NCBI GenBank assembly: GCA_934045075.1
Contig: OW203745.1
Location: 13,240,184-13,304,183, forward strand
DNA: 64,000 nt
Reading direction: 5' to 3'
Source of the DNA: Yponomeuta sedellus
Lineage: Eukaryota; Arthropoda; Insecta; Lepidoptera; Yponomeutidae
Position 1 is the first letter of the stretch. Each line of letters opens with the position of its first letter. This document shows, in pieces, positions 22,151-32,076 of this stretch. Position numbers and translations under genes: made by a program. The notes under the pieces were generated by a model. The model saw nothing but the letters and a program-made list of their open reading frames with translations. It made no database searches and was not told where the DNA came from.

Positions 22151-22839
22151 AAACATGCGAGTCAAACACATCTCTCCTCAACACAACACTCCTCCATCCT
22201 CTTTGGAATTAATTATGTCAAATATTGTACTATTGTAGTTACGGCGTAGGTATGTTAAAACCATAAACAATCTTAAAATTGAATTTAAAAGTTCCAGCGT
22301 AATACTAAGCTTTTAAATAACAATAAAAACCACTTTTTCTGTGAAGAAAATAACAAAGTATCGGATTTCAGATATCATCTCTACTTTTTCCTGCTCAAGA
22401 CGGATTGTGGGATTAAAATGCAGTAAGCCGTTGGAAGGGTGAAGATAATCAATGTTTGTACAAAACACGATAAGGCTTGACGACCCACCACCTATTTGAC
22501 CGAGGTCTCGGATTAAGATAAAAGAGGTTTTAGTTAGGTGCGTTTTGTTATTTTCTTTTTTTGGTGTCAAGACTGATGGTAGTTAGCCAGTGTCGGCTAG
22601 GTCTACCTCACGATGGGCTGGTTGAGAGAGCGGAATGGGAGGTGAAGTGTATGGACTTACTTGGTGATGGTGGATGATGGCTCGCTTTAGATGTTGGGCA
22701 GATGATGAGCGGTGATGGATGAGCTGATGCGTCCAGCGCACGGAGAACACTCCTGCACTGTTCACTTATAGTCTAATATTGTCAATATATTGTTCTTTAG
22801 ATTCATGATTACATCGCGTCGATTTTTGCGCGAACTACT

Positions 22840-23045
22840 GGAGGAAGTGCCACCTAGCGACAAGTATAGACATTAAAATTGCTGATTGCGAGTTGTAATG
22901 GTTTACGTTGAGAAGTGAACACGTTTACCAGCCAAAACGCGAATAAACGCGAGTACGAGTTGTACTGTGACAGCGTTTTGCCAGTTCGAACGGTTAACTT
23001 ACTCATACTCACTACTCAATGCTCGATTAACGCGATAGTAACCTT
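22840..23045 (-). mobile_element. Partial copy of the 48895-49197 MITE
   Basis: It is the reverse complement of 48940-49130 (GAAGTGAACACGTTTACCAG, AGCGTTTTGCCAGTTCGAAC, CTCATACTCACTA). The terminal inverted repeats are not seen on either side, and a related short piece lies at 23825-23860. Confidence 0.8.
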
Positions 23046-23109
23046 CGAATTCTCTGCACTCTCTACTCTATCCTCAACGACCCCAACACTCCTCAATATC
23101 TTAAGACTC

Positions 23110-23470
23110 AATTTGCTTTTTTATCTTGCACACATAGCAGAGAACTCCGTTCCTCCCAAAATCTTCTTCTTTATACACCCTCTCACCATACTGGTTTCAT
23201 CTCTAGCTCTTTCTGCGTCTCAGCCGTTCGTCTCTGGAACGCCCTGCCTGATAATATCCGTAAAGCCCCATCTCGAAATTCTTTCAAAGCTCTTGCCCGG
23301 GAACACTTCCTCGAGAAGTGCTACCCCAAACTCCCTTAGCCACTCCTTATGTGAAGAGTCTTTCCGATGTATGTCCTCCCTATTCATTATATTTAGATTT
23401 CATATGTATGGTAATTTATATGGTATTCCTTGTCTCTTACAGTGTGTACATATCATATGTATTTTATAGT
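23110..23470 (+). mobile_element. CR1/Jockey-like LINE 3' end
   Basis: The plus frame codes FIHPLTILV-type remnants and, in the next frame, AVRLWNALPDNIRKAP and FKALAREHFLEKC, the characteristic C-terminus of CR1/Jockey-type ORF2. The transition between frames means it is decayed. The 3' part runs into the TA-rich repeat at 23475. Confidence 0.75.
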
Positions 23471-23474
23471 GATG

Positions 23475-23508
23475 TTTATGTATATATATGTATATATGTG
23501 TATGTGTA

Positions 23509-23585
<77 letters not shown>

Positions 23586-23632
23586 GTATATATATGTGTA
23601 TATTATTTATATACTATTATTTTAATATATAC
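23475..23632. repeat. (TA)n / (TATATG)n microsatellite
   Basis: Long alternating TA tract flanked by TATATG units. It directly follows a LINE 3' end and may be its overgrown tail. Confidence 0.95.
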
Positions 23633-23729
23633 GTTTAGTGTATTATATGTGTAAGTATATAATAATGTGGAAGGTTGTCTTTTTCCTTTTTTTTTTTTGC
23701 ACGCCTGCCAAGTTTTCGTTCTACCTCCT

Positions 23730-23822
23730 GCGGTTGACTGGTAGAAAATGCTTATGGCATTAAGTTCGCCGCATTGTACAATTTTATGGTGCAATAAAGT
23801 ATTAATAATAATAATAATAATA
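23730..23822 (+). mobile_element. LINE 3' UTR with AATAAT tail
   Basis: TTGACTGGTAGAAAATGC, CATTAAGTTCGCC, TTGTAC, then GTGCAATAAAGT and an ATAATAAT tail. A related end is at 47744-47840. The family was not named. Confidence 0.6.
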
Positions 23823-23863
23823 GTAAAGTTATTCGATTGGATCTGTCAAACTCGCACTCCGGA

Positions 23864-24205
23864 CTCGATTGATTAAAATCAATCATTCGAGTTAAGCAAT
23901 GACAGGCGCGGTCAGGTGTAGGATGGGTGACCGTCCTCTGAACACCTCTAGTGGCATTTTTCCGAGCACTTCCGTGCTTCGCAAGGCACGTTAAGCCGTT
24001 GGTGCTGGCAGTCATGTAATGGTAGTCGCTAAGCCATGTCAGAGGCCTTATGGGCGGCTTGATAACTTCTGACAGTAAGACCCACCACTGTCTTACAATC
24101 CGCCACCAACCCGGACTTGGCCCCCGTGGTGGAGTATGGCCTAACCTTCCTGCGATGCAGGAAGAGACCCGTGCCCCAGCAGTGGGGACACAAGGGTAGA
24201 AACCT
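23864..24205 (+). mobile_element. SINE-D copy, near full length
   Basis: 5S-like head with GGATGGGTGACCG intact, core GTGCTTCGCAAGGCACG, body, and end GTGGGGACACAAGGG. A second piece of the body (CCACCAACCCGGACTTAGCC) follows at 24209-24258 as a partial tandem duplicate. Confidence 0.88.
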
Positions 24206-24264
24206 ACCTACCACCAACCCGGACTTAGCCCCCGTGGTGGAGTATGGCCTAACTTGCAGTGTTG

Positions 24265-24490
24265 CAACAGAGCGATCAGTTGCCACGCTGATTGAAGTGA
24301 TTTAAGTAATAGAAGTACCAAAAAAAAATTGTAGATAATTATTCTCTTACTTCCTTAATGTCTTACTAAATGTTGAATAAATATAGTCAATCCGGACTTG
24401 ACCCCCGTGGTAGAGTATGGCCTTACCTTTCTGCGATGCAGGAAAAGACCCGTGCCCGAGCAGTGGGGACATACAAAGGGTTGATAACAA
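24265..24490 (+). mobile_element. Composite repeat ending in SINE-D 3' body
   Basis: It shares with 60785-60980 both the leading part (TGTTGCAACAGAGCGATC, GTTGAATAAATA) and the trailing SINE-D 3' end. The junction between the two parts is therefore a property of the family and not chance. Confidence 0.7.
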
Positions 24491-24639
24491 TATTCAATTC
24501 ATTAGGAGATGGGCTGGTTTTACATTGAACGATAATCGTCACTGCACATTGTTAACTAGCGTTCATACAAGGACTACATTTAGACACTCCGACTGATTAC
24601 TGTTAAAAAATACGGTAGGACAAAAATTATGGCTTTTGA

Positions 24640-25081
24640 AATGAAATGAAATGAAAAGGTTTTATTCAAAGTAGCGCAGATACTGCGGCTTAATGAACGT
24701 TACAAGTCAAACTAGGTGTCCATTTCAAAATCTGGATCATTTTGGAGAAAAAATGTACAAAAAAACTCCAAACTTAGTCTTTTCAAATTCCTTAATTAAC
24801 AGAATTTACACAGATTCTACAAAACTCGTGAATTTTACATGCTTGAATTCCAGACATCATTGTCATCTAAATAATCCTTAATATTATAGTAGCTCTTTTG
24901 GCACAAAGTGTACTTTACACATTTTTTGAACCGCGCTTCAGTCAAACTTAATATATCTTCAGGGATTTTATTGTAGAAGCGTATACAATGCCCCATGAAG
25001 GATGTATTAACTTTTGCCAGCCTAAATCTTGGGATCAAAAGTTTATGTTTATTTCTGGTATTTACATTATGTTGGCTACCT
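24640..25081 (-). mobile_element. CR1-like LINE 3' portion, left half
   Basis: On the minus strand, about 24835-25060 codes PRFRLAKVNTSF, FYNKIPEDIL and YYNIKDYLDD, the C-terminus of a CR1/Jockey-type ORF2. A 3' UTR follows, ending AAAACCTTTTCATTTCATTT. The upstream continuation lies at 32736 on the far side of the errantivirus, which split it. Related tails occur at 10083, 12040, 45186 and 59103. Confidence 0.85.
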
Positions 25082-25312
25082 AGTCAAGTATTGTGCGGGC
25101 CGGAGGACGTTTTAAAAATACTAATTTTTATTAATTAAGACATGTATTCAGTACAAGCTCTCGTCTAAGACTACCTTATTCTAATGACTTATAACTAGGC
25201 CTGGCCACCGCAGGTGGCTGGCGCGACAACATCCGCCTGCCGATTCAGCGTCTAGACCGCAGAGAAGATTCTGCTTGGTCCAGCTTTATTAGTAGAGTCG
25301 GCAGCCGTAACT
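25082..25312 (-). repeat. 3' LTR of the errantivirus (231 bp)
   Basis: On the sense (minus) strand it starts AGTTACGGCTGCC and ends ATACTTGACT. AATAAA at 25127-25132 is a candidate poly(A) signal. It contains the last codons and stop of env. Confidence 0.96.
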
Positions 25313-26979
25313 CCTCCCTCCTTAGGATCGAAGTTCTCTTCTGAAGGAGAAGAACTTCGAGGGAACATCTGCAACAGCTTAAGTCGATACTTATATGCTA
25401 AAATACACATTAATATAAGGAGCGCTACATAGAGTCCAACTGTCCAGATGCTAATACTTTTCACCATTATAACTGGGCTTTCACTTTCACCACTTTCACT
25501 GACACTTTTCTTTAAAGCTAACGACAGGAACTTCAGGTCATCGAGATTCACGCCTTCCAGGTTCACAGGGGTTGAAGGTGTATTGACTGCGGGTTGGTTT
25601 ACAGCAGGTAAGTTCACTAAGGGCAGTTTCTGGTACTCGAAGCTATCCACATCCCCATGCCGCATTTTCAGGCTCAGATTGCCGATGTTTACCTCACATA
25701 AGTCATCTAGGGTGAGTATATAGGTGCCATGGATCTTCTGGTGGAACGTTTCGTCGGCACAGGTTCGGGATAATAGTCTTTCTTCCTTGCTATATAGTAT
25801 CCATCTATAGGGTTGTATTGGCTGAATCCTCACGTTTTCAATAGTTACAGGAACCTGAGAGCATGACGTCACCTTTTCGGCATACGTCATTAGTTCTATG
25901 ATGCAAGTGTCTTGTACATAGTGCGAGATGTCATCATCGAGACATAAGAAGCTGGACTCGTCGATCTCCTTGCATGGGCGAGTAAGCAGCCTGATCTTCG
26001 ATCCTTTCACCAGGATGTAGGGATATTTGGGTAGGATAACAATAGTGCGGTTATGGGACAATACAGGTAAAGGGTAGAGTCTATAGTAGATATAGGTGTC
26101 CGTGTCAATCAGTGGTATTTCCAAAAGATAAGTTATTAGGTTTACCTTAGAATAGGCTTTTAATGTAATGCTTTGTTCAATCCTAACCAAATTTTCCATG
26201 TTAGGTGGAAAAACTAGTTTTACTACTTCGTTTACCTTTTTCAGAAGATGCAGTAACTTACTCGACTCAATTACAGATTGGTGTAAAATGCCTAATCTAC
26301 TTAATGCTAAGCTAGTTTCTATCTCATTCAGTTTAATATGAATCGCTTGAAAATTGTGGATTAACATGTTATAGGTGTTAATAATTTGGTTTTCCAGATG
26401 ATTAGAAAATTCCTTTGTCAAAATATTGTTTACGTCAGCAGTTAATCTTTTGATTTCCGTATTAATCTGAATGAGGTTATCGTTCAACTTAAATGTAGAG
26501 TTTGCTAGTGTGTGGACCATTTCGGTAATCAGTGTCAATTTCTTGTCGTTACGATTTTGATTAGATTTCATGTCGCTGATCATTTTATCATACCTAATGG
26601 CGTCGTCGTTATCAAGATTTCCGGTAATTAGTTTAATTATTGAACCAATGGGGTTAATGAGTCCGCGTTTAATTCGAATAGAAGGTGCCACTTGCTGAAG
26701 CTTTTCAATGGTTAAATTCTTAACAAACTCTGTTTGTATCCTTAAATCTACAAAATTACACGTAAAATTATCACTTAAAGTACTAACTAACCTATTCAGT
26801 TGCGATGTTCTTGCGACATTAGTCTGCAAATCGTCTGCGACTGGTTTAAAGTCGAGCGTCTTCGCTATGACCCATTTGTCTATGCTAAGAACCGCAACGC
26901 CGTTCTTGACGGGTAAGATGCCTGGGTTGTTATTTAGTTCTTGAAGTTGAAGGGCCTGGCTCCTCATCATCAGGACCAC
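25252..26979 (-). CDS. env: Errantivirus envelope (F-protein-like), about 575 aa
   Basis: Class I type fusion protein related to errantivirus Env and baculovirus F. A furin-type site RIKR lies at residues 102-105, and the following GLINPIGSIIKLITG has the fusion-peptide pattern of that family. Residues ~150-230 are rich in heptad-like Leu/Ile. A single membrane segment sits at ~509-529, followed by a basic cytoplasmic tail. N-glycosylation motifs include N71-F-T and N88-L-T. The first codon of this frame is GTG. The frame stays open a little further upstream through a Leu/Val-rich stretch without ATG, which looks like a signal peptide. The true start is probably supplied by splicing (CCTCCACAG acceptor candidate just upstream), as in gypsy-type elements. 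The frame overlaps the end of pol by ~50 bases, and the last ~19 codons lie in the 3' LTR. No disabling mutation is visible. Confidence 0.92.
   Translation of the reverse strand: MVLMMRSQALQLQELNNNPGILPVKNGVAVLSIDKWVIAKTLDFKPVADDLQTNVARTSQLNRLVSTLSDNFTCNFVDLRIQTEFVKNLTIEKLQQVAPSIRIKRGLINPIGSIIKLITGNLDNDDAIRYDKMISDMKSNQNRNDKKLTLITEMVHTLANSTFKLNDNLIQINTEIKRLTADVNNILTKEFSNHLENQIINTYNMLIHNFQAIHIKLNEIETSLALSRLGILHQSVIESSKLLHLLKKVNEVVKLVFPPNMENLVRIEQSITLKAYSKVNLITYLLEIPLIDTDTYIYYRLYPLPVLSHNRTIVILPKYPYILVKGSKIRLLTRPCKEIDESSFLCLDDDISHYVQDTCIIELMTYAEKVTSCSQVPVTIENVRIQPIQPYRWILYSKEERLLSRTCADETFHQKIHGTYILTLDDLCEVNIGNLSLKMRHGDVDSFEYQKLPLVNLPAVNQPAVNTPSTPVNLEGVNLDDLKFLSLALKKSVSESGESESPVIMVKSISIWTVGLYVALLILMCILAYKYRLKLLQMFPRSSSPSEENFDPKEGGVTAADSTNKAGPSRIFSAV
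25313..25323 (-). other. Polypurine tract
   Basis: The sense strand reads AAGGAGGGAGG immediately before the 3' LTR, where plus-strand DNA synthesis is primed. It also lies within the env coding frame. Confidence 0.9.
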
Positions 26980-29900
26980 TGCCAGGACGAGCAGGTGTCT
27001 GTGGAGGGCGTTTCACATTCTTAATTGGCACTGTAGTATCACGGTTACCAACTCGAATGGGGACTATGTTCCTGATGGTTTCACCAGTCACTAAAGCCTG
27101 GGAGTAACGAGGTTTGTCCTTACTACACCGCTTATTCGTCCCTTTGGCGTAAACGGTATCCCCGGGCTCTATCTGGAATTCATCCTCGCCTCCTCTTTTC
27201 TTAATTATTTTTTCCTTTTTCCTGATGGTCTGGTCAGCTAAATGCTGGTATAGGTACCTAGTGCGTTTGGCATGCTCTTTGACTAGCTGTTGGGTGTACT
27301 GTTTATCAAAGTCGGCGTCAAAGGCGTGCCGCGAATCTGTGTGACCTAATAAAACTTCGAATGGTGTTAAACCAGTAGTAGAATGTATACTATGATTGTA
27401 CGCCATTACTGCATACGTCATTACTGACGCGGCGTCTGTGATTTTATGCTCGTATTTAGCTAGTCTGTAAATTTCAATTATAGTTGAATGGAATCTCTCT
27501 ATTAGGCCCATGGAGTTAGGGTTGTTAGGGGTGCCTATGTGGATCTCTATTTTGTATAAAGAGAGAAGTTCCTTCATCAGGGCATTATTAAATTCGGATC
27601 CGGGATCTGCACTAATTTTAAGGGGTAAGCCGTAAAAAGAGAAGTATCTTATGAGGGCTCTAACCACTTCTGGTGTAGATCGGTTGGCGATTTCGAAAGC
27701 CTGTCCGAGCTTACTAAACGCATCTATTATAGTGAGGTAATAGTGACCTTCGATAGAAAATAGGTCTATGAATATTTCCTCTAAGGGTTTTGTTTGTGTT
27801 TGAGTAAGTTGAAGTTGTGGTTTCAGAGGTTTTCTGTCATACTTCATTTTAAGACAGATTTCACATGAGTTTATTACGCTGGATATTATTTGGTCCATAT
27901 TACGCCAAAAATATGTGCGCTTGATGTGGGCCATAGTTTCCTTGATTCCGCGATGACACGTTTTTCCGTGGTGGTATTTGCGGACAATATCTAGTTGTTC
28001 ATTTTCATCGTCAATATAGATAACTCGTTTCGTACATTCATAGAACTGAACCAGTTCTTTCTTAAAGAGGAATATAACGGCTTCCGTAAACTGCTTACGG
28101 TGCTCCTCATCTTCAAAATAGATGTAATATTTAGATTTGTTCTTTATGTATTCCTTAAGAAACTGTTTAACCAAATCGGGTCGATTTACAGGTAAATGCA
28201 CTTCCAAAATTCTCTGCTTTTCCCTGGAAAGGTCTTTTACGGAGAGTTTATCGATTTGCCACGTAAAAACCAAGATTTGATTAGGTTTTGTGTCTACAGC
28301 TTCTTGTAAAATCGGGATGCCTTGGGATTCCATGTCTTGGCCAGAGTGTGCTGTCTCAGTGCCAGATGTTCTCTCGGTTGCTGTGATGGTTCCACTGGAA
28401 GGGCTGGCCATGGAATATGGGGACCTGCGTCCTAATGATAATGTCCTGTCTGTATCAGAGTCAATAGTTATAGGGTGTTCTGAACTAGAATCTGAAATTG
28501 TCATTGGTTTTTCCGGGATTTGTGCAAGGGTTTTCTTTTGTAGTTTCCCTAATTGTTTAATTTCCCTGGTGAGTTGTTTTATAGACTCTCCTCTATTTTC
28601 CTCCTTGTCTACGTTTGCCTGAGTCGACAAGTTGTCTAACGCGTTGATTCGAATACGCGAGAGGGCGTCTGCATTGGAATTTAATTTTCCCTTTTTATAT
28701 ACAGGGTCAAAGTCATATTCGGCTAACCTTAAGCGCCACCGGGTGAGTCTACTGTTGGTGTCAGTTAAGGACTTAAGCCATTGGAGGGGCTTGTGGTCGG
28801 TGATGACCAGGAATTTCCTGCCATATAGGTACGGACGGAAGTGTTTCACTGCCCAGACAATTGCAAGTAATTCCTTTTCAGTGACACTGTACCTTGTTTC
28901 TGCGTCATTAAGGGTGCGACTCGCATACGCGACCGGTTTGTCGCTCCCGTCAGGTCCTTGTGAGAGGACAGCTCCAAGGGCAAAGTCTGAAGCGTCCGTT
29001 GTCAGTATAAATGGTTTGTCTAAGTCCGGGTATTGTAGTATCGGTGCATTGACTAACAGTTCCTTGCACTTCTCGAAAGACTCTATATACTTCTCGTCGC
29101 TGATGGGCATAGCTCGTTTCTTCTTTAGCCGGGCTGTCATAGGTTGTGTTATTTTAGCAAAATCCTTTATGAACCTCCTATAATAGCCAATTAGTCCAAG
29201 GAAGCTTTTGATCTCTGTTGTTGTCCGAGGCAAAGGGTAGTTGAGTATTGCCTTGATTTTCTCATTGTTAGGCTTGAGTCCTTGGCTGGTTATAGTATGT
29301 CCTAGATAAAGGACTTCCTTCCTTAAGAATTCTGACTTGTCTAGTTGAACCTTGAGGTTCGTTTTACGCAGTCTGTCAAATACTAGACGTAGCTTTTCTA
29401 GATGTTCCTGTAAGCTTGACGAATAGATGATAATGTCGTCCAGATAAACTAGACAATGTAGTCCTTGTAGTCCTCGTAGTACGTTGTTGATTGCCCTTTG
29501 AAATGTAGCCGGTGCGGTTTTTAAACCGAAGGGCATGCGGGAAAACTCGTAGTGACCTGATTGTGTGGTAAACGCCGTTTTTTGGCGGTCCTCCTCTGCC
29601 ACTTCTATTTGATGGTAGCCGCTTGCTAGGTCAAGGGTGGTGAAGTAGCTGCTTTTACCCAATTTATCGAATAGATCTGTAATGTTTGGCAGAGGATACT
29701 TGTCGTCTATGGTCTGCTCGTTTAATTTTCTGTAGTCGACTACTAGTCTGTACTTCTTTTCACCTGAGGCGTCTGCCTTCTTGGGCACTAGGTGCACAGG
29801 GGCGCTCCAGGGGGAGTGTGACTCTTTGATGATGTCATTCACGAGCATTTTTTCGACCTGTCGTCCAATTTCGTCGTTGACTGCCTGCGGCTGTCTGTAC

Positions 29901-30673
29901 GGCCTAATATAGATAGGATCCTCGTTGTGGGTTCTTATACGGTGTTTCACCTCATTTGTGAAGGTCAGGGGTAGTTGTTCCGTGTAGAAAATGTCCTTAT
30001 ATTCCTTACAAAGCTTCTGTATGCCTTCTCGTTCTTCCGAGTTCATGTGATCTAGGCGTAATTTCTCTAGATTGTCGGTGAGTATTTGATCTGTAGGGGG
30101 CCTTATGCTATTAAGCTCACATTTTTCACTATTGTATTTTTTTACAATAAAGGGGCTGGTTATGGTCAGGATGGCCTCTTCATTCTGGGTGTTTTGTATG
30201 ACGGTCGTTGCGTAGCCGTCTTCGCATTTTACTATAGCGCTAGGCATTCTGACGCCTTCTCCGAACTCTACGTAGTTTAGAATAGCGTCTCCGTTTTGTA
30301 AGTCCGTAGGTAGTCTCACTCGTTGCTCGCAGCGAGGAGCTATGCAGATGACGTCATTGGGGTTATATATCATGCGTATATTCGCCGATTTTGTGAAAAT
30401 CATGTTGTTTTTCATATCGATTTTCGCATCTAATTGTTTCAGTAGGTCGCTACCTATGAGTCCGTCATAGCGCCCGTCTACGTCATACACGTAAAACTTG
30501 TGGAATTCAGGGCTATTAAATGTTGGGAATAACGGTATTTTGATAACCTCGTTGTGGTGACTAGAGGCGTGCGTGCTTATCACCTCAAACGGCTCGTAGC
30601 GTTTATAGTACTGGAAAAACTCGTCAGCCTTAGCGGGGCTGATGAATGAGCGTGAGCTTCCAGTATCCACCAT
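26930..30673 (-). CDS. pol: Errantivirus Pol polyprotein (PR-RT-RH-IN), 1,247+ aa
   Basis: Protease: DTGSS at residues 3-7 of the ATG-started frame. Reverse transcriptase ~240-460 with VVDYRKLN, LDLASGYHQI, RMPFGLKTAPATFQ and catalytic YLDD at 410-413. RNase H with TDAS at 559-562, E601 in TEKEL, and DAL at 669-671. Integrase with an HHCC zinc site (H902, H907, C937, C940) and a DD35E core at D970, D1023 and E1059. All catalytic residues are present. The frame is open upstream of the first ATG back to the gag end in the -1 frame, so it is made as Gag-Pol by -1 frameshifting. The natural Pol starts before 30673. The C-terminal tail is Pro/Lys-rich. Confidence 0.95.
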   Translation of the reverse strand: MVDTGSSRSFISPAKADEFFQYYKRYEPFEVISTHASSHHNEVIKIPLFPTFNSPEFHKFYVYDVDGRYDGLIGSDLLKQLDAKIDMKNNMIFTKSANIRMIYNPNDVICIAPRCEQRVRLPTDLQNGDAILNYVEFGEGVRMPSAIVKCEDGYATTVIQNTQNEEAILTITSPFIVKKYNSEKCELNSIRPPTDQILTDNLEKLRLDHMNSEEREGIQKLCKEYKDIFYTEQLPLTFTNEVKHRIRTHNEDPIYIRPYRQPQAVNDEIGRQVEKMLVNDIIKESHSPWSAPVHLVPKKADASGEKKYRLVVDYRKLNEQTIDDKYPLPNITDLFDKLGKSSYFTTLDLASGYHQIEVAEEDRQKTAFTTQSGHYEFSRMPFGLKTAPATFQRAINNVLRGLQGLHCLVYLDDIIIYSSSLQEHLEKLRLVFDRLRKTNLKVQLDKSEFLRKEVLYLGHTITSQGLKPNNEKIKAILNYPLPRTTTEIKSFLGLIGYYRRFIKDFAKITQPMTARLKKKRAMPISDEKYIESFEKCKELLVNAPILQYPDLDKPFILTTDASDFALGAVLSQGPDGSDKPVAYASRTLNDAETRYSVTEKELLAIVWAVKHFRPYLYGRKFLVITDHKPLQWLKSLTDTNSRLTRWRLRLAEYDFDPVYKKGKLNSNADALSRIRINALDNLSTQANVDKEENRGESIKQLTREIKQLGKLQKKTLAQIPEKPMTISDSSSEHPITIDSDTDRTLSLGRRSPYSMASPSSGTITATERTSGTETAHSGQDMESQGIPILQEAVDTKPNQILVFTWQIDKLSVKDLSREKQRILEVHLPVNRPDLVKQFLKEYIKNKSKYYIYFEDEEHRKQFTEAVIFLFKKELVQFYECTKRVIYIDDENEQLDIVRKYHHGKTCHRGIKETMAHIKRTYFWRNMDQIISSVINSCEICLKMKYDRKPLKPQLQLTQTQTKPLEEIFIDLFSIEGHYYLTIIDAFSKLGQAFEIANRSTPEVVRALIRYFSFYGLPLKISADPGSEFNNALMKELLSLYKIEIHIGTPNNPNSMGLIERFHSTIIEIYRLAKYEHKITDAASVMTYAVMAYNHSIHSTTGLTPFEVLLGHTDSRHAFDADFDKQYTQQLVKEHAKRTRYLYQHLADQTIRKKEKIIKKRGGEDEFQIEPGDTVYAKGTNKRCSKDKPRYSQALVTGETIRNIVPIRVGNRDTTVPIKNVKRPPQTPARPGSGPDDEEPGPSTSRTK

Positions 30674-30738
30674 GAATTTTGATTGTATTTCTGGTATCTC
30701 AATGTAGGGTAGCTTTAATTTTGTACAGTTAATATGTA

Positions 30739-32076
30739 TTATCTCGGGTTGTTTTCGCTCTTGGCCATGTGAAAATTTTGGTCTGACTCTTGTGAGGAGT
30801 TCAGGTCTTCGGGGAGTTCAGCACTGTCCTCGTATATTTCGGGATACGTGTTATCATCTGTCTCATATGTCTCCTGCATGTACATTTGGTCGCAGCAGTT
30901 TTCGACATTTTCGTAGTCGTTTATATTGTAGAGTTCGTTCATACGGAACCCTGGTCTTGCGGGCGGAGCCGTGCGCATGCTCACGTCCGTTGTTTGTTGC
31001 GCAGCAAGGGGCTTATTGCCGAATTGGCCTTGGTTGAGGTTTGGCCTATAGCCGAATTGGCCTTGATTGAAGTTTGGCCTATAGCCAAACTGCTGTGGAG
31101 TTTGATTGAAGCTTGGCCTGAGGCCGAACTGTTGCTGTCCAAAATTTGGTCTATAGCCGAATTGCTGCTGTGTTTGATTTATGGCTGGTCGATAGCCTAC
31201 TTGGGGTGTCATTCCAAACTGAGGCTTATAGCCTGAAGGTTGCTGGGGTGGTTGCGGCCTAAATCCGAATTGTTGAGGGGCTGCAGAGGGTAATTTAATT
31301 TGTTTACTTGGTGGGATGCCGAATTTAAATTGTTGTGGTTGTGACTGTTGCACTAACGGGTTATAAGGGTACTGCCTAGGTGTTGCATTAGGCGCACTAT
31401 TGGGGATGCCAAATTTAAAGGCCTGTTGGGGTTGTACGTTTTGGGGAAAAGCCATTGGTCTGGGTGGCATGACACTTGGCATTTTTGTCATTTTATTGCG
31501 GGCGTTATACTGAAATAGGAAATTTACTTCCTCCAGAACTATGCTTAATGCATTTTCCAGTGACGTAGCACCCTTCAATCGCACGATGCGCAAAAGGTCC
31601 TCTGGTAAGTTATACAGGAAAACGTTTAACGCCATATTGTCATATATAGTGATTTTGCTTGCTCGCAAATTGTCATCGCGTATTACATTAACCTTCGCGA
31701 TTAAGGTACTTTTTGTGTGTTGGATTCTGTTACAAAAATCGAGATAAGACTCGCCGTTATTAATTTTTAATGTTTCCAATTCTATCGCAATACATTCCTC
31801 CGAACGCGGATCACCGAAATGCTGCTCCAAGGCGGCTTTCAATGCGGGCCAGGTATCCAAGTCCTGTCTTTCACTAATGAGTGCTGCTGCTCTACCAGTG
31901 AGTTTTGAGGTAATTACGTGAAAGACATACAGATCCTGATCAGCATTTCCTTCCACTCTACAACACTGAATCACATATTCACATTTTCTTACAAATAAGT
32001 TTAATAGTTTTTCATCTCCGTCAAATTTGGGGATGACGCCAGCAATTTCCTTTGGAATTTGCGTAATATTTTCCAT
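30739..32076 (-). CDS. gag: Errantivirus Gag, 445 aa
   Basis: Structural polyprotein. Residues 1-190 are mainly helical with a capsid-like region (FDGDEKLLNLFV, LEQHFGDPRSEEC, LETLKINNGESYLDF) as in errantivirus Gag. There is no CCHC zinc knuckle. Instead, residues ~210-356 form a Gln/Pro-rich region with about eight FG-containing motifs (QQFGYRPNF, GQFGYRPN and similar). An acidic tail (DDNTYPEIYED) ends the protein. The start ATG at 32076 lies ~430 bases inside the 5' LTR edge. The stop is a TAA at 30739-30741, just downstream of the likely -1 shift site. Confidence 0.93.
   Translation of the reverse strand: MENITQIPKEIAGVIPKFDGDEKLLNLFVRKCEYVIQCCRVEGNADQDLYVFHVITSKLTGRAAALISERQDLDTWPALKAALEQHFGDPRSEECIAIELETLKINNGESYLDFCNRIQHTKSTLIAKVNVIRDDNLRASKITIYDNMALNVFLYNLPEDLLRIVRLKGATSLENALSIVLEEVNFLFQYNARNKMTKMPSVMPPRPMAFPQNVQPQQAFKFGIPNSAPNATPRQYPYNPLVQQSQPQQFKFGIPPSKQIKLPSAAPQQFGFRPQPPQQPSGYKPQFGMTPQVGYRPAINQTQQQFGYRPNFGQQQFGLRPSFNQTPQQFGYRPNFNQGQFGYRPNLNQGQFGNKPLAAQQTTDVSMRTAPPARPGFRMNELYNINDYENVENCCDQMYMQETYETDDNTYPEIYEDSAELPEDLNSSQESDQNFHMAKSENNPR
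30751..30757 (-). other. Candidate -1 frameshift site
   Basis: The sense strand reads CGAAAAC nine bases before the gag stop codon. The pol frame is -1 relative to gag and is open from here. The A-site codon AAC fits slippage, but the P-site triplet does not re-pair fully, so the exact slip site is uncertain. Confidence 0.45.

Noticed and set aside
23318..23654. Tyr/Ile-repeat proteins
   Set aside because: They come from the (TA)n microsatellite.
28290..29183. Plus-strand frames opposite errantivirus pol
   Set aside because: They are antisense shadows of a strongly conserved coding region.
30792..31236. Plus-strand frames opposite gag
   Set aside because: They are shadows of the Gln/Pro-rich repeats in gag.
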